Shown piece after piece: positions 10,675-23,064 of a stretch of 64,000 nt of DNA (the first letter of the stretch is position 1; each line of letters starts with the position of its first letter). The stretch is from assembly GCA_027186245.1 (NCBI GenBank), contig CP114482.1, forward strand, positions 28,415,209 through 28,479,208, given 5' to 3'. The translations under genes and the position numbers were made by a program. The notes beneath the pieces were generated by a model. That model did no database searches. It had not been told where the DNA came from and saw only the letters and a list, made by a program, of their open reading frames with translations. The DNA comes from Coriaria nepalensis. Lineage: Eukaryota; Streptophyta; Magnoliopsida; Cucurbitales; Coriariaceae.

Positions 10675-13600
10675 GTTTGTAGCGCGTAAAAATAGAGATC
10701 TTTTGAATTACTTTTAATTGATTTAATGACTAGAAAAGACTCAATGACATGATTTTAAGGCCAGACAAACGCATCATTGCCTTCAATAGATCAATTGCAT
10801 GTCTTGCACAAAAGTCGTGTTTGAAATGCGAAAATAGAATTCGTTTGAATTGATTTCGAATGATTTACTCACTAAAAGTGGCTCAATGACATGATTTTAA
10901 TGCTATACAAATGCCTAGTTGCCTTCAAAAGATCCATTCCAAATTATGCACGAAAGTATTGGTTCAAGTGCGAAAAAAGATTTCGTTCGAATTTCTTTGA
11001 AATGATTTAATTACTAAAAGAGACTCAATGACATGATTTCAAGGCTAAAAAAGGATAATTTGCTTAAACAGATCAATTGCAAGTTATGCACAAAATTCTC
11101 GTTTAAAGAGCGAAAATAGAATTTGTTCGTAATGCTTTCAAATGATTTGATGACTAGAAGAGACCCAATGACATGATTTTAAGGCCAAAAAGATGCATAG
11201 TTGCCTTCAATTGTTGAATTGGAAGTTCTGAATGAAAGTCGTGTTTGTAGCGCGAAAAAATAGAATTCTTTCGAATTACTTTTAATTGATTTAATTACTA
11301 GAGAAGACTCAATGACACGATTTTAAGGCTAAACAAACGCATAATTACCTTCAATAGATCAATTGCATGTCTTGCACAAAAGTCGTGTTTGAAATGCAAA
11401 AATAGAATTCGTTTGAATTGATTTCGAATGATTTACTGACTAAAAGTGACTCAATGACATGATTCTAAGGCTATACAAATGCCTAGTTGCCTTCAAAAGA
11501 TCCATTGCAAATTATGCACAAAAGTCGTGGTTCAGGTGCGAAAAAAGACTTCGTTTGAATTTCTTTGGAATGATTTAATTACTAGAAGAGACTCGATCAC
11601 GTGATTTCAAGGCTAAACAATGGATAATTTGCTTGAATAGATCAATTGCAAGTTATGCACAAAAGTCTCGTTTAAACAGTGGAAATAGAATTTGTTCGTA
11701 ATGCTTTCAAATGATTTGATGACTAAAAAAATACTCAATGACATGATTTTAAGGCTAAAAAGATGCATAGTTGCCTTCAATTGTTGAATTGGAAGTTCTG
11801 AATGAAAGTCGTGTTTGAAGCGCAAAAAAATAGAATTCTTTCGAATTACTTTTAATTGATTTAATGACTAGAGAAGACTCAATGACACGATTTTAAGGCT
11901 AAACAAACGCATAATTACCTTCAATAGATCAATTGCATGTCTTGCACAAAAGTCGTATTTGAAATGCGAAAATAGAATTCGTTTGAATTGATTTCGAATG
12001 ATTTACTGACTAAAAGTGACTCAATGACATGATTTTAAGGCTATACAAATGCATAGTTGCCTTCAAAAGGTCGATTGCAAATTATGCACGAAAGTCATGG
12101 TTCAAGTGGGAAAAAAGATTTCTTTCGAATTTCGTTGAAATGATTTAATTACTAGAAGTGACTCAATGACATGATTTCGAGGCTAAACAAGGGATAATTT
12201 GCTTAAATAGATGAATTGCAAGTTATGCACAAAAGTCGCGTTTAAAGAGCGAAAATAGAATTTGTTCGTAATACTTTTAAATGATTTGATGACTAGAAGA
12301 AACTCAATGACATGATTTTAAGGCCAAAAAGATGCAGAGTTGCCTTCAATTATTGAATTGGAAGTTCTGGACGAAAGTCGTGCTTGTAGCGCGAAAAAGT
12401 AGAGATCTTTTGAATTACTTTTAATTGATTTAATTACTAGAGAAGACTCAATGACATGATTTTAAGGCCAGACAAACGCATCATTGCCTTCAATAGATCA
12501 ATTGCATGTCTTGCACAAAAGTCGTGTTTGAAATGCGAAAATAGAATTCGTTTGAATTGATTTCGAATGATTTACTAACTAAAAGTGGCTCAATGACATG
12601 ATTTTAAGGCTATACAAATCCCTAGTTGCCTTCAAAAGATCCATTCCAAATTATGCACGAAAGTCATGGTTCAAGTGCGAAAAAAGATTTCGTTCGAATT
12701 TCTTTGAAATGATTTAATTTCTAAAAGAGACTCAATGACATGATTTCAAGGCTAAACAAAGGATAATTTGCATAAATAGATCAATTGCAAGTTATGCACA
12801 AAAGTCTCATTTAAAGATCGAAAATAGAATTTGTTCGTAATGCTAACAAATGATTTGATTACTAGAAAAGACTCAATGACATGATTTTAAGGCCAAAAAG
12901 ATGCATAGTTTCCTTCAATTCTTGAATTGGAAGTTCTGAATGAAAGTCGTGTTTGTAGCGCAAAAAAATAGAATTCGTTCGAATTACTTTTAATTGATTT
13001 AATGACTAGAGAAGAGTCAATGACATGATTTTAAGGCTAGACAAACGCATAATTGCCTTCAATAGATCAATTGCATGTCTTGCACAAAAGTCGTGTTGGG
13101 AATGCGAAAATAGAATTCTTTTGAATTGATTTCGAATGATTTACTAACTAAAAGTGGCTCAATGACATGATTTTAAGGCTATACAAAGGCCTAGTTGCCT
13201 TCAAAAGATCCATTGCAAATTATGCACAAAAGTCGTGGTTCAGGTGCGAAAAAAGACTTCGTTTGAATTTCTTTGGAATGATTTAATTACTAGAAGAGAC
13301 TCGATCACGTGATTTCAAGGCTAAACAATGGATAATTTGCTTGAATAGATCAATTGCAAGTTATGCACAAAAGTCTCGTTAAAAGAGTGGAAATAGAATT
13401 TGTTCGTAATGCTTTCAAATGAATTGATGACTAAAAAATACTCAATGACATGATTTTAAGGCTAAAAAGATGCATAGTTGCCTTCAATTGTTGAATTGGA
13501 AGTTCTGAATGAAAGTCGTGTTTGAAGCGCAAAAAAATAGAATTCTTTCGAATTACTTTTAATTGATTTAATGACTAGAGAAGACTCAATGACACGATTT

Positions 13601-14420
13601 TAAGGCTAAACAAACGCATAATTACCTTCAATAGATCAATTGCATGTCTTGCACAAAAGTCGTGTTTGAAATGCGAAAATAGAATTCGTTTGAATTGATT
13701 TCGAATGATTTACAGACTAAAAGTGACTCAATGACATGATTTTAAGGCTACACAAATGCATAGTTGCCTTCAAAAGGTCGATTGCAAATTATGCACGAAA
13801 GTCATGGTTCAAGTGGGAAAAAAGATTTCTTTCGAATTTCGTTGAAATGATTTAATTACTAGAAGTGACTCAATGACATGATTTCGAGGCTAAACAAGGG
13901 ATAATTTGCTTAAATAGATGAATTGCAAGTTATGCAAAAAAGTCACGTTTAAAGAGCGAAAATAGAATTTGTTCGTAATGCTTTTAAATGATTTGATGAC
14001 TAGAAGAGACTCAATGACATGATTTTAATCCTAAAAAGATGCATAGTTGCCATCAATTGTTGAATTGGAAGTTCTGAACGAAAGTCGTATTTGGAGCGCA
14101 AAAAATAGAATTATTTCGAATTACTTTTAATTGATTTAATGACTAGAGAAGACTCAATGACATGATTTTAAGGCTAGACAAACGCATAATTGCCTTCAAT
14201 AGATCAATTGCATGTCTTGCACAAAAGTCGTGTTTGAAATGCGAAAATAGAATTCGTTTGAATTGATTTCGAATGATTTACTAACCAAAAGTGGCTCAAT
14301 GACATGATTTTAAGGCTATACAAATGCCTAGTTGCCTTCAAAAGATCCATTCCAAATTATGCACGAAAGTCATGGTTCAAGTGCGAAAAAAGATTTCGTT
14401 CGAATTTCTTTGAAATGATT
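10675..14420. repeat. ~3.75-kb duplicated block, copy 1
   Basis: This block matches about 18,069-21,814 at a constant offset of 7,394 bp (13 HORs less 3 bases). Shared rare variants include AGCGCGTAAAAATAGAGATC at the left, GGCTAAAAAAGGAT (11,043 / 18,437), AATGCTAACAAATG (12,839 / 20,233), TTTACAGACTAAAAG (13,709 / 21,103) and TTTTAATCCTAAAAAG (14,024 / 21,418). Only a few differences were noticed (near 11,065, 13,945 and 14,073). Matching ends on the right where this copy reads AGAGACTCAATG and the other reads AGAGAATCAATG. Edges are estimated by eye to within a few tens of bases. Confidence 0.85.
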
Positions 14421-15094
14421 TAATTACTAAAAGAGACTCAATGACATGATTTCAAGGCTAAACAAAGGATAATTTGCTTAAATAGATCAATTGCAAGTTA
14501 TGCACAAAAGTCTCATTTAAAGAGCGAAAATAGAATTTGTTCGTAATGCTTTCAAATGATTTCATGACTAGAAAAGACTCAATGACATGATTTTAAGGCC
14601 AAAAAGATGCATAGTTTCCTTCAATTCTTGAATTGGAAGTTCTGAACGAAAGTCGTGTTTGTAGCGCGTAAAAATAGAGATCTTTTGAATTACTTTTAAT
14701 TGATTTAATGACTAGAAAAGACTCAATGACATGATTTTAAGGCCAGACAAACGCATCATTGCCTTCAATAGATCAATTGCATGTCTTGCACAAAAGTCGT
14801 GTTTGAAATGCGAAAATAGAATTCGTTTGAATTGATTTCGAATGATTTACTCACTAAAAGTGGCTCAATGACATGATTTTAAGGCTATACAAATGCCTAG
14901 TTGCCTTCAAAAGATCCATTCCAAATTATGCACGAAAGTCATGGTTCAAGTGCGAAAAAAGATTTCGTTCGAATTTCTTTGAAATGATTTAATTACTAAA
15001 AGAGAATCAATGACATGATTTCAAGGCTAAACAAAGGATAATTTGCTTAAATAGATCAATTGCAAGTTATGCAGAAAAGCCTCTTTTAAAGATC

Positions 15095-17920
15095 GAAAAT
15101 AGAATTTGTTCGTAATGCTCTCAAATGATTTGATGACTAGAAAAGACTCAATGACATGATTTTAAGGCTAAAAAGATGCATAGTTGCCTTGAATTGTTGA
15201 ATTGGAAGTTCTGAACGAAAGTCGTCTTTGAAGTGCGAAAAAATAGAATTCTTTCGAATTACTTTCAATTGATTTAATGACTAGAGAAGACTCAATGACA
15301 TGATTTTAAGGCTAAACAAACGCATAATTGCCTTCAATAGATCAATTGCATGTTTTGCACAAAAGTCGTCTTTGAAATGCGAAAATAGAATTCGTTTGAA
15401 TTGATTTCGAATGATTAATTGACTAAAAGTGACTCAATGACATGATTTTAAGGCTATAAAAATGCCTAGTTGCCTTCAAAAGATCCATTGCAAATTATGC
15501 ACGAAAGTATTGGTTCAAGTGCGAAAAAAGATTTCGTTCGAATTTCTTTGAAATGATTTAATTACTAAAAGAGACTCAATGACATGATTTCAAGGCTAAA
15601 CAAAGGATAATTTGCTTAAATAGATCAATTGCAAGTTATGCACAAAAGTCTCGTTGAAAGAGCGAAAATAGAATTTGTTCGTAATGCTTTTAAATGATTT
15701 GATGACTAGAAGAGACTCAATGACATGATTTTAATCCTAAAAAGATGCATAGTTGCCATCAATTGTTGAATTGGAAGTTCTGAACGAAAGTCGTATTTGG
15801 AGCGCAAAAAATAGAATTATTTCGAATTACTTTTAATTGATTTAATGACTAGAGAAGACTCAATGACATGATTTTAAGGCTAGACAAACGCATAATTGCC
15901 TTCAATAGATCAATTGCATGTCTTGCACAAAAGTCGTGTTTGAAATGCGAAAATAGAATTCGTTTGAATTGATTTCGAATGATTTACTAACCAAAAGTGG
16001 CTCAATGACATGATTTTAAGGCTATACAAATGCCTAGTTGCCTTCAAAAGATCCATTCCAAATTATGCACGAAAGTCATGGTTCAAGTGCGAAAAAAGAT
16101 TTCGTTCGAATTTCTTTGAAATGATTTAATTACTAAAAGAGAATCAATGACATGATTTCAAGGCTAAACAAAGGATAATTTGCTTAAATAGATCAATTGC
16201 AAGTTATGCAGAAAAGCCTCTTTTAAAGATCGAAAATAGAATTTGTTCGTAATGCTATCAAATGATTTGATGACTAGAAAAGACTCAATGACATGATTTT
16301 AAGGCCAAAAAGATGCATAGTTTCCTTCAATTCTTGAATTGGAAGTTCTGAATGAAAGTCGTGTTTGTAGCGCAAAAAAATAGAATTCGTTCGAATTACT
16401 TTTAATTGATTTAATGACTAGAGAAGAGTCAATGACATGATTTTAAGGCTAGGCAAACGCATAATTGCCTTCAATAGATCAATTGCATGTCTTGCACAAA
16501 AGTCGTGTTGGGAATGCGAAAATAGAATTCCTTTGAATTGATTTCGAATGATTTACTAACTAAAAGTTGCTCAATGACATGATTTTCAGGCTATACAAAG
16601 GCCTAGTTGCCTTCAAAAGATCCATTGCAAATTATGCACGAAAGTCATGGTTCAGTGCGAAAAAAGATTTCGTTCGAATTTCTTTGAAATGATTTAATTA
16701 CTAAAAGAGACTCAATGACATGATTCCAAGGCTAAACAAAGGATAATTTGCTTAAATAGATCAATTGCAAGTTATGCACAAAAGTCTCGTTTAAAGAGCG
16801 AAAATAGAATTTGTTCGTAATGCTCTCAAATGATTTGATGACTAGAAAAGACTCAATGACATGATTTTAAGGCTAAAAAGATGCATAGTTGCCTTGAATT
16901 GTTGAATTGGAAGTTCTGAACGAAAGTCGTCTTTGAAGTGCGAAAAAATAGAATTCTTTCGAATTACTTTCAATTGATTTAATGACTAGAGAAGACTCAA
17001 TGACATGATTTTAAGGCTAAACAAACGCATAATTGCCTTCAATAGATCAATTGCATGTTTTGCACAAAAGTCGTCTTTGAAATGCGAAAATAGAATTCGT
17101 TTGAATTGATTTCGAATGATTAATTGACTAAAAGTGACTCAATGACATGATTTTAAGGCTATAAAAATGCCTAGTTGCCTTCAAAAGATCCATTGCAAAT
17201 TATGCACGAAAGTATTGGTTCAAGTGCGAAAAAAGATTTCGTTCGAATTTCTTTGAAATGATTTAATTACTAAAAGAGACTCAATGACATGATTTCAAGG
17301 CTAAACAAAGGATAATTTGCTTAAATAGATCAATTGCAAGTTATGCACAAAAGTCTCGTTGAAAGAGCGAAAATAGAATTTGTTCGTAATGCTTTCAAAT
17401 AATTTGATGACTAGAAAAGAATCAATGACATGATTTTAAGGCCAAAAATATGCATAGTTTCCTTCAATTCTTGAATTGGAAGTTCTGAACGAAAGTCGTG
17501 TTTGTAGCGCGAAAAAATAGAATTCTTTCGAATTACTTTTGATTGATTTAATGACTTGAGAGGACTCAATGACATGATTTTAAGGCTAGACAAACGCATA
17601 ATTGCCTTCAATAGATCAATTGCATGTCTTGCACAAAAGTCGTGTTTGAAATGCGAAAATAGAATTCGCTTGAATTGATTTCGAATGATTTACTGACTAA
17701 AAGTGGCTCAATGACATGATTTTAAGGCTATACAAATGCCTAGTTGCCTTCAAAAGATCCATTCCAAATTATGCACGAAAGTATTGGTTCAAGTGCGAAA
17801 AAAGATTTCGTTCGAATTTCTTTGAAATGATTTAATTACTAAAAGAGACTCAATGACATGATTTCAAGGCTAAACAAAGGATAATTTGCTTAAATAGATC
17901 AATTGCAAGTTATGCACAAA
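15095..17920. repeat. ~2.8-kb duplicated block, copy 1
   Basis: This block matches about 25,898-28,723 at a constant offset of 10,803 bp (19 HORs less 8 bases). Shared markers are TTGCCTTGAATTG (15,185 / 25,988 and 16,890 / 27,693), TAATCC (15,732 / 26,535), the shortened GGTTCAGTGCG (16,649 / 27,452) and AAATAATTTGATG (17,397 / 28,200). One difference is GCC versus GGC near 17,604 / 28,407. The block itself contains about 1.35 periods of the 1,705-bp unit. Edges are approximate. Confidence 0.85.
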
Positions 17921-18068
17921 AGTCTCTTTTAAAGAGCGAAAATAGAATTTGTTCGTAATGCTTTCAAATGATTTCATGACTAGAAAAGACTCAATGACAT
18001 GATTTTAAGGCCAAAAAGATGCATAGTTTCCTTCAATTCTTGAATTGGAAGTTCTGAACGAAAGTCGT

Positions 18069-21000
18069 GTTTGTAGCGCGTAAAAATAGAGATCTTTTGA
18101 ATTACTTTTAATTGATTTAATGACTAGAAAAGACTCAATGACATGATTTTAAGGCCAGACAAACGCATCATTGCCTTCAATAGATCAATTGCATGTCTTG
18201 CACAAAAGTCGTGTTTGAAATGCGAAAATAGAATTCGTTTGAATTGATTTCGAATGATTTACTCACTAAAAGTGGCTCAATGACATGATTTTAATGCTAT
18301 ACAAATGCCTAGTTGCCTTCAAAAGATCCATTCCAAATTATGCACGAAAGTATTGGTTCAAGTGCGAAAAAAGATTTCGTTCGAATTTCTTTGAAATGAT
18401 TTAATTACTAAAAGAGACTCAATGACATGATTTCAAGGCTAAAAAAGGATAATTTGCTTTAACAGATCAATTGCAAGTTATGCACAAAATTCTCGTTTAA
18501 AGAGCGAAAATAGAATTTGTTCGTAATGCTTTCAAATGATTTGATGACTAGAAGAGACCCAATGACATGATTTTAAGGCCAAAAAGATGCATAGTTGCCT
18601 TCAATTGTTGAATTGGAAGTTCTGAATGAAAGTCGTGTTTGTAGCGCGAAAAAATAGAATTCTTTCGAATTACTTTTAATTGATTTAATTACTAGAGAAG
18701 ACTCAATGACACGATTTTAAGGCTAAACAAACGCATAATTACCTTCAATAGATCAATTGCATGTCTTGCACAAAAGTCGTGTTTGAAATGCAAAAATAGA
18801 ATTCGTTTGAATTGATTTCGAATGATTTACTGACTAAAAGTGACTCAATGACATGATTCTAAGGCTATACAAATGCCTAGTTGCCTTCAAAAGATCCATT
18901 GCAAATTATGCACAAAAGTCGTGGTTCAGGTGCGAAAAAAGACTTCGTTTGAATTTCTTTGGAATGATTTAATTACTAGAAGAGACTCGATCACGTGATT
19001 TCAAGGCTAAACAATGGATAATTTGCTTGAATAGATCAATTGCAAGTTATGCACAAAAGTCTCGTTTAAACAGTGGAAATAGAATTTGTTCGTAATGCTT
19101 TCAAATGATTTGATGACTAAAAAAATACTCAATGACATGATTTTAAGGCTAAAAAGATGCATAGTTGCCTTCAATTGTTGAATTGGAAGTTCTGAATGAA
19201 AGTCGTGTTTGAAGCGCAAAAAAATAGAATTCTTTCGAATTACTTTTAATTGATTTAATGACTAGAGAAGACTCAATGACACGATTTTAAGGCTAAACAA
19301 ACGCATAATTACCTTCAATAGATCAATTGCATGTCTTGCACAAAAGTCGTATTTGAAATGCGAAAATAGAATTCGTTTGAATTGATTTCGAATGATTTAC
19401 TGACTAAAAGTGACTCAATGACATGATTTTAAGGCTATACAAATGCATAGTTGCCTTCAAAAGGTCGATTGCAAATTATGCACGAAAGTCATGGTTCAAG
19501 TGGGAAAAAAGATTTCTTTCGAATTTCGTTGAAATGATTTAATTACTAGAAGTGACTCAATGACATGATTTCGAGGCTAAACAAGGGATAATTTGCTTAA
19601 ATAGATGAATTGCAAGTTATGCACAAAAGTCGCGTTTAAAGAGCGAAAATAGAATTTGTTCGTAATACTTTTAAATGATTTGATGACTAGAAGAAACTCA
19701 ATGACATGATTTTAAGGCCAAAAAGATGCAGAGTTGCCTTCAATTATTGAATTGGAAGTTCTGGACGAAAGTCGTGCTTGTAGCGCGAAAAAGTAGAGAT
19801 CTTTTGAATTACTTTTAATTGATTTAATTACTAGAGAAGACTCAATGACATGATTTTAAGGCCAGACAAACGCATCATTGCCTTCAATAGATCAATTGCA
19901 TGTCTTGCACAAAAGTCGTGTTTGAAATGCGAAAATAGAATTCGTTTGAATTGATTTCGAATGATTTACTAACTAAAAGTGGCTCAATGACATGATTTTA
20001 AGGCTATACAAATCCCTAGTTGCCTTCAAAAGATCCATTCCAAATTATGCACGAAAGTCATGGTTCAAGTGCGAAAAAAGATTTCGTTCGAATTTCTTTG
20101 AAATGATTTAATTTCTAAAAGAGACTCAATGACATGATTTCAAGGCTAAACAAAGGATAATTTGCATAAATAGATCAATTGCAAGTTATGCACAAAAGTC
20201 TCATTTAAAGATCGAAAATAGAATTTGTTCGTAATGCTAACAAATGATTTGATTACTAGAAAAGACTCAATGACATGATTTTAAGGCCAAAAAGATGCAT
20301 AGTTTCCTTCAATTCTTGAATTGGAAGTTCTGAATGAAAGTCGTGTTTGTAGCGCAAAAAAATAGAATTCGTTCGAATTACTTTTAATTGATTTAATGAC
20401 TAGAGAAGAGTCAATGACATGATTTTAAGGCTAGACAAACGCATAATTGCCTTCAATAGATCAATTGCATGTCTTGCACAAAAGTCGTGTTGGGAATGCG
20501 AAAATAGAATTCTTTTGAATTGATTTCGAATGATTTACTAACTAAAAGTGGCTCAATGACATGATTTTAAGGCTATACAAAGGCCTAGTTGCCTTCAAAA
20601 GATCCATTGCAAATTATGCACAAAAGTCGTGGTTCAGGTGCGAAAAAAGACTTCGTTTGAATTTCTTTGGAATGATTTAATTACTAGAAGAGACTCGATC
20701 ACGTGATTTCAAGGCTAAACAATGGATAATTTGCTTGAATAGATCAATTGCAAGTTATGCACAAAAGTCTCGTTAAAAGAGTGGAAATAGAATTTGTTCG
20801 TAATGCTTTCAAATGAATTGATGACTAAAAAATACTCAATGACATGATTTTAAGGCTAAAAAGATGCATAGTTGCCTTCAATTGTTGAATTGGAAGTTCT
20901 GAATGAAAGTCGTGTTTGAAGCGCAAAAAAATAGAATTCTTTCGAATTACTTTTAATTGATTTAATGACTAGAGAAGACTCAATGACACGATTTTAAGGC

Positions 21001-21814
21001 TAAACAAACGCATAATTACCTTCAATAGATCAATTGCATGTCTTGCACAAAAGTCGTGTTTGAAATGCGAAAATAGAATTCGTTTGAATTGATTTCGAAT
21101 GATTTACAGACTAAAAGTGACTCAATGACATGATTTTAAGGCTACACAAATGCATAGTTGCCTTCAAAAGGTCGATTGCAAATTATGCACGAAAGTCATG
21201 GTTCAAGTGGGAAAAAAGATTTCTTTCGAATTTCGTTGAAATGATTTAATTACTAGAAGTGACTCAATGACATGATTTCGAGGCTAAACAAGGGATAATT
21301 TGCTTAAATAGATGAATTGCAAGTTATGCAAAAAAGTCGCGTTTAAAGAGCGAAAATAGAATTTGTTCGTAATGCTTTTAAATGATTTGATGACTAGAAG
21401 AGACTCAATGACATGATTTTAATCCTAAAAAGATGCATAGTTGCCATCAATTGTTGAATTGGAAGTTTTGAACGAAAGTCGTATTTGGAGCGCAAAAAAT
21501 AGAATTATTTCGAATTACTTTTAATTGATTTAATGACTAGAGAAGACTCAATGACATGATTTTAAGGCTAGACAAACGCATAATTGCCTTCAATAGATCA
21601 ATTGCATGTCTTGCACAAAAGTCGTGTTTGAAATGCGAAAATAGAATTCGTTTGAATTGATTTCGAATGATTTACTAACCAAAAGTGGCTCAATGACATG
21701 ATTTTAAGGCTATACAAATGCCTAGTTGCCTTCAAAAGATCCATTCCAAATTATGCACGAAAGTCATGGTTCAAGTGCGAAAAAAGATTTCGTTCGAATT
21801 TCTTTGAAATGATT
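18069..21814. repeat. ~3.75-kb duplicated block, copy 2
   Basis: This is the partner of the block at about 10,675-14,420, offset 7,394 bp and nearly identical. To its left the sequence instead matches the region starting near 14,461 (ATTTCATGAC at 14,558 and 17,970, offset 3,412 bp, about six HORs). The junction at about 18,070 is therefore a recombination boundary between two different donors. To its right it runs into the 1,705-bp periodic region. Confidence 0.85.
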
Positions 21815-23064
21815 TAATTACTAAAAGAGAATCAATGACATGATTTCAAGGCTAAACAAAGGATAATTTGCTTAAATAGATCAATTGCAAGTTATGCAGA
21901 AAAGCCTCTTTTAAAGATCGAAAATAGAATTTGTTCGTAATGCTATCAAATGATTTGATGACTAGAAAAGACTCAATGACATGATTTTAAGGCCAAAAAG
22001 ATGCATAGTTTCCTTCAATTCTTGAATTGGAAGTTCTGAATGAAAGTCGTGTTTGTAGCGCAAAAAAATAGAATTCGTTCGAATTACTTTTAATTGATTT
22101 AATGACTAGAGAAGAGTCAATGACATGATTTTAAGGCTAGGCAAACGCATAATTGCCTTCAATAGATCAATTGCATGTCTTGCACAAAAGTCGTGTTGGG
22201 AATGCGAAAATAGAATTCCTTTGAATTGATTTCGAATGATTTACTAACTAAAAGTGGCTCAATGACATGATTTTCAGGCTATACAAAGGCCTAGTTGCCT
22301 TCAAAAGATCCATTGCAAATTATGCACGAAAGTCATGGTTCAGTGCGAAAAAAGATTTCGTTCGAATTTCTTTGAAATGATTTAATTACTAAAAGAGACT
22401 CAATGACATGATTCCAAGGCTAAACAAAGGATAATTTGCTTAAATAGATCAATTGCAAGTTATGCACAAAAGTCTCGTTTAAAGAGCGAAAATAGAATTT
22501 GTTCGTAATGCTCTCAAATGATTTGATGACTAGAAAAGACTCAATGACATGATTTTAAGGCTAAAAAGATGCATAGTTGCCTTCAATTGTTGAATTGGAA
22601 GTTCTGAATGAAAGTCGTGTTTGAAGTGCGAAAAAATAGAATTCTTTCGAATTACTTTTAATTGATTTAATGACTAGAGAAGACTCAATGACACGATTTT
22701 AAGGCTAAACAAACGCATAATTACCTTCAATAGATCAATTGCATGTCTTGCACAAAAGTCGTGTTTGAAATGCGAAAATAGAATTCGTTTGAATTGATTT
22801 CGAATGATTTACAGACTAAAAGTGACTCAATGACATGATTTTAAGGCTACACAAATGCATAGTTGCCTTCAAAAGGTCGATTGCAAATTATGCACGAAAG
22901 TCATGGTTCAAGTGGGAAAAAAGATTTCTTTCGAATTTCGTTGAAATGATTTAATTACTAGAAGTGACTCAATGACATGATTTCGAGGCTAAACAAGGGA
23001 TAATTTGCTTAAATAGATGAATTGCAAGTTATGCAAAAAAGTCGCGTTGAAAGAGCGAAAATAG
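20940..23064. repeat. Mosaic left part of the 1,705-bp periodic region
   Basis: The 1,705-bp spacing continues leftwards: TACAGA lies at 21105 and 22810, and TAATCC at 21420 and 23125. The stretch 22,580-23,060, however, matches the unit to its left, with CACGATTTTAAGG, TACAGAC and GTGGGAAAAAAG variants. It does not match the units to its right, which have TTGAATTG and ATTAATTGAC variants. The array edge is thus a patchwork of two unit types with the same period, consistent with unequal exchange or gene conversion at the margin of the amplification. Confidence 0.7.

Noticed and set aside
11613..11825. Minus-strand open frame of 70 codons, repeated identically at 19,007-19,219
   Set aside because: It lies wholly within satellite monomers, has no recognisable domain, and exists twice only because the 3.75-kb block is duplicated. 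The HOR length is not a multiple of three and other units have stops in this frame.
12831..12850. AATGCTAACAAATG in place of AATGCTTTCAAATG as a second micro-inversion
   Set aside because: The change is TT to AA, which could be a 2-base inversion but is equally two substitutions. It is shared with the duplicate near 20,233, so it is real but not informative about mechanism.
17411..17611. Minus-strand open frame of 66 codons, with a near-identical copy at 28,214-28,414
   Set aside because: Both copies sit in the 2.8-kb duplicated block and are the reverse strand of B and C monomers. The internal similarity of the two halves of the protein is just the monomer repeat read twice. No support for coding.
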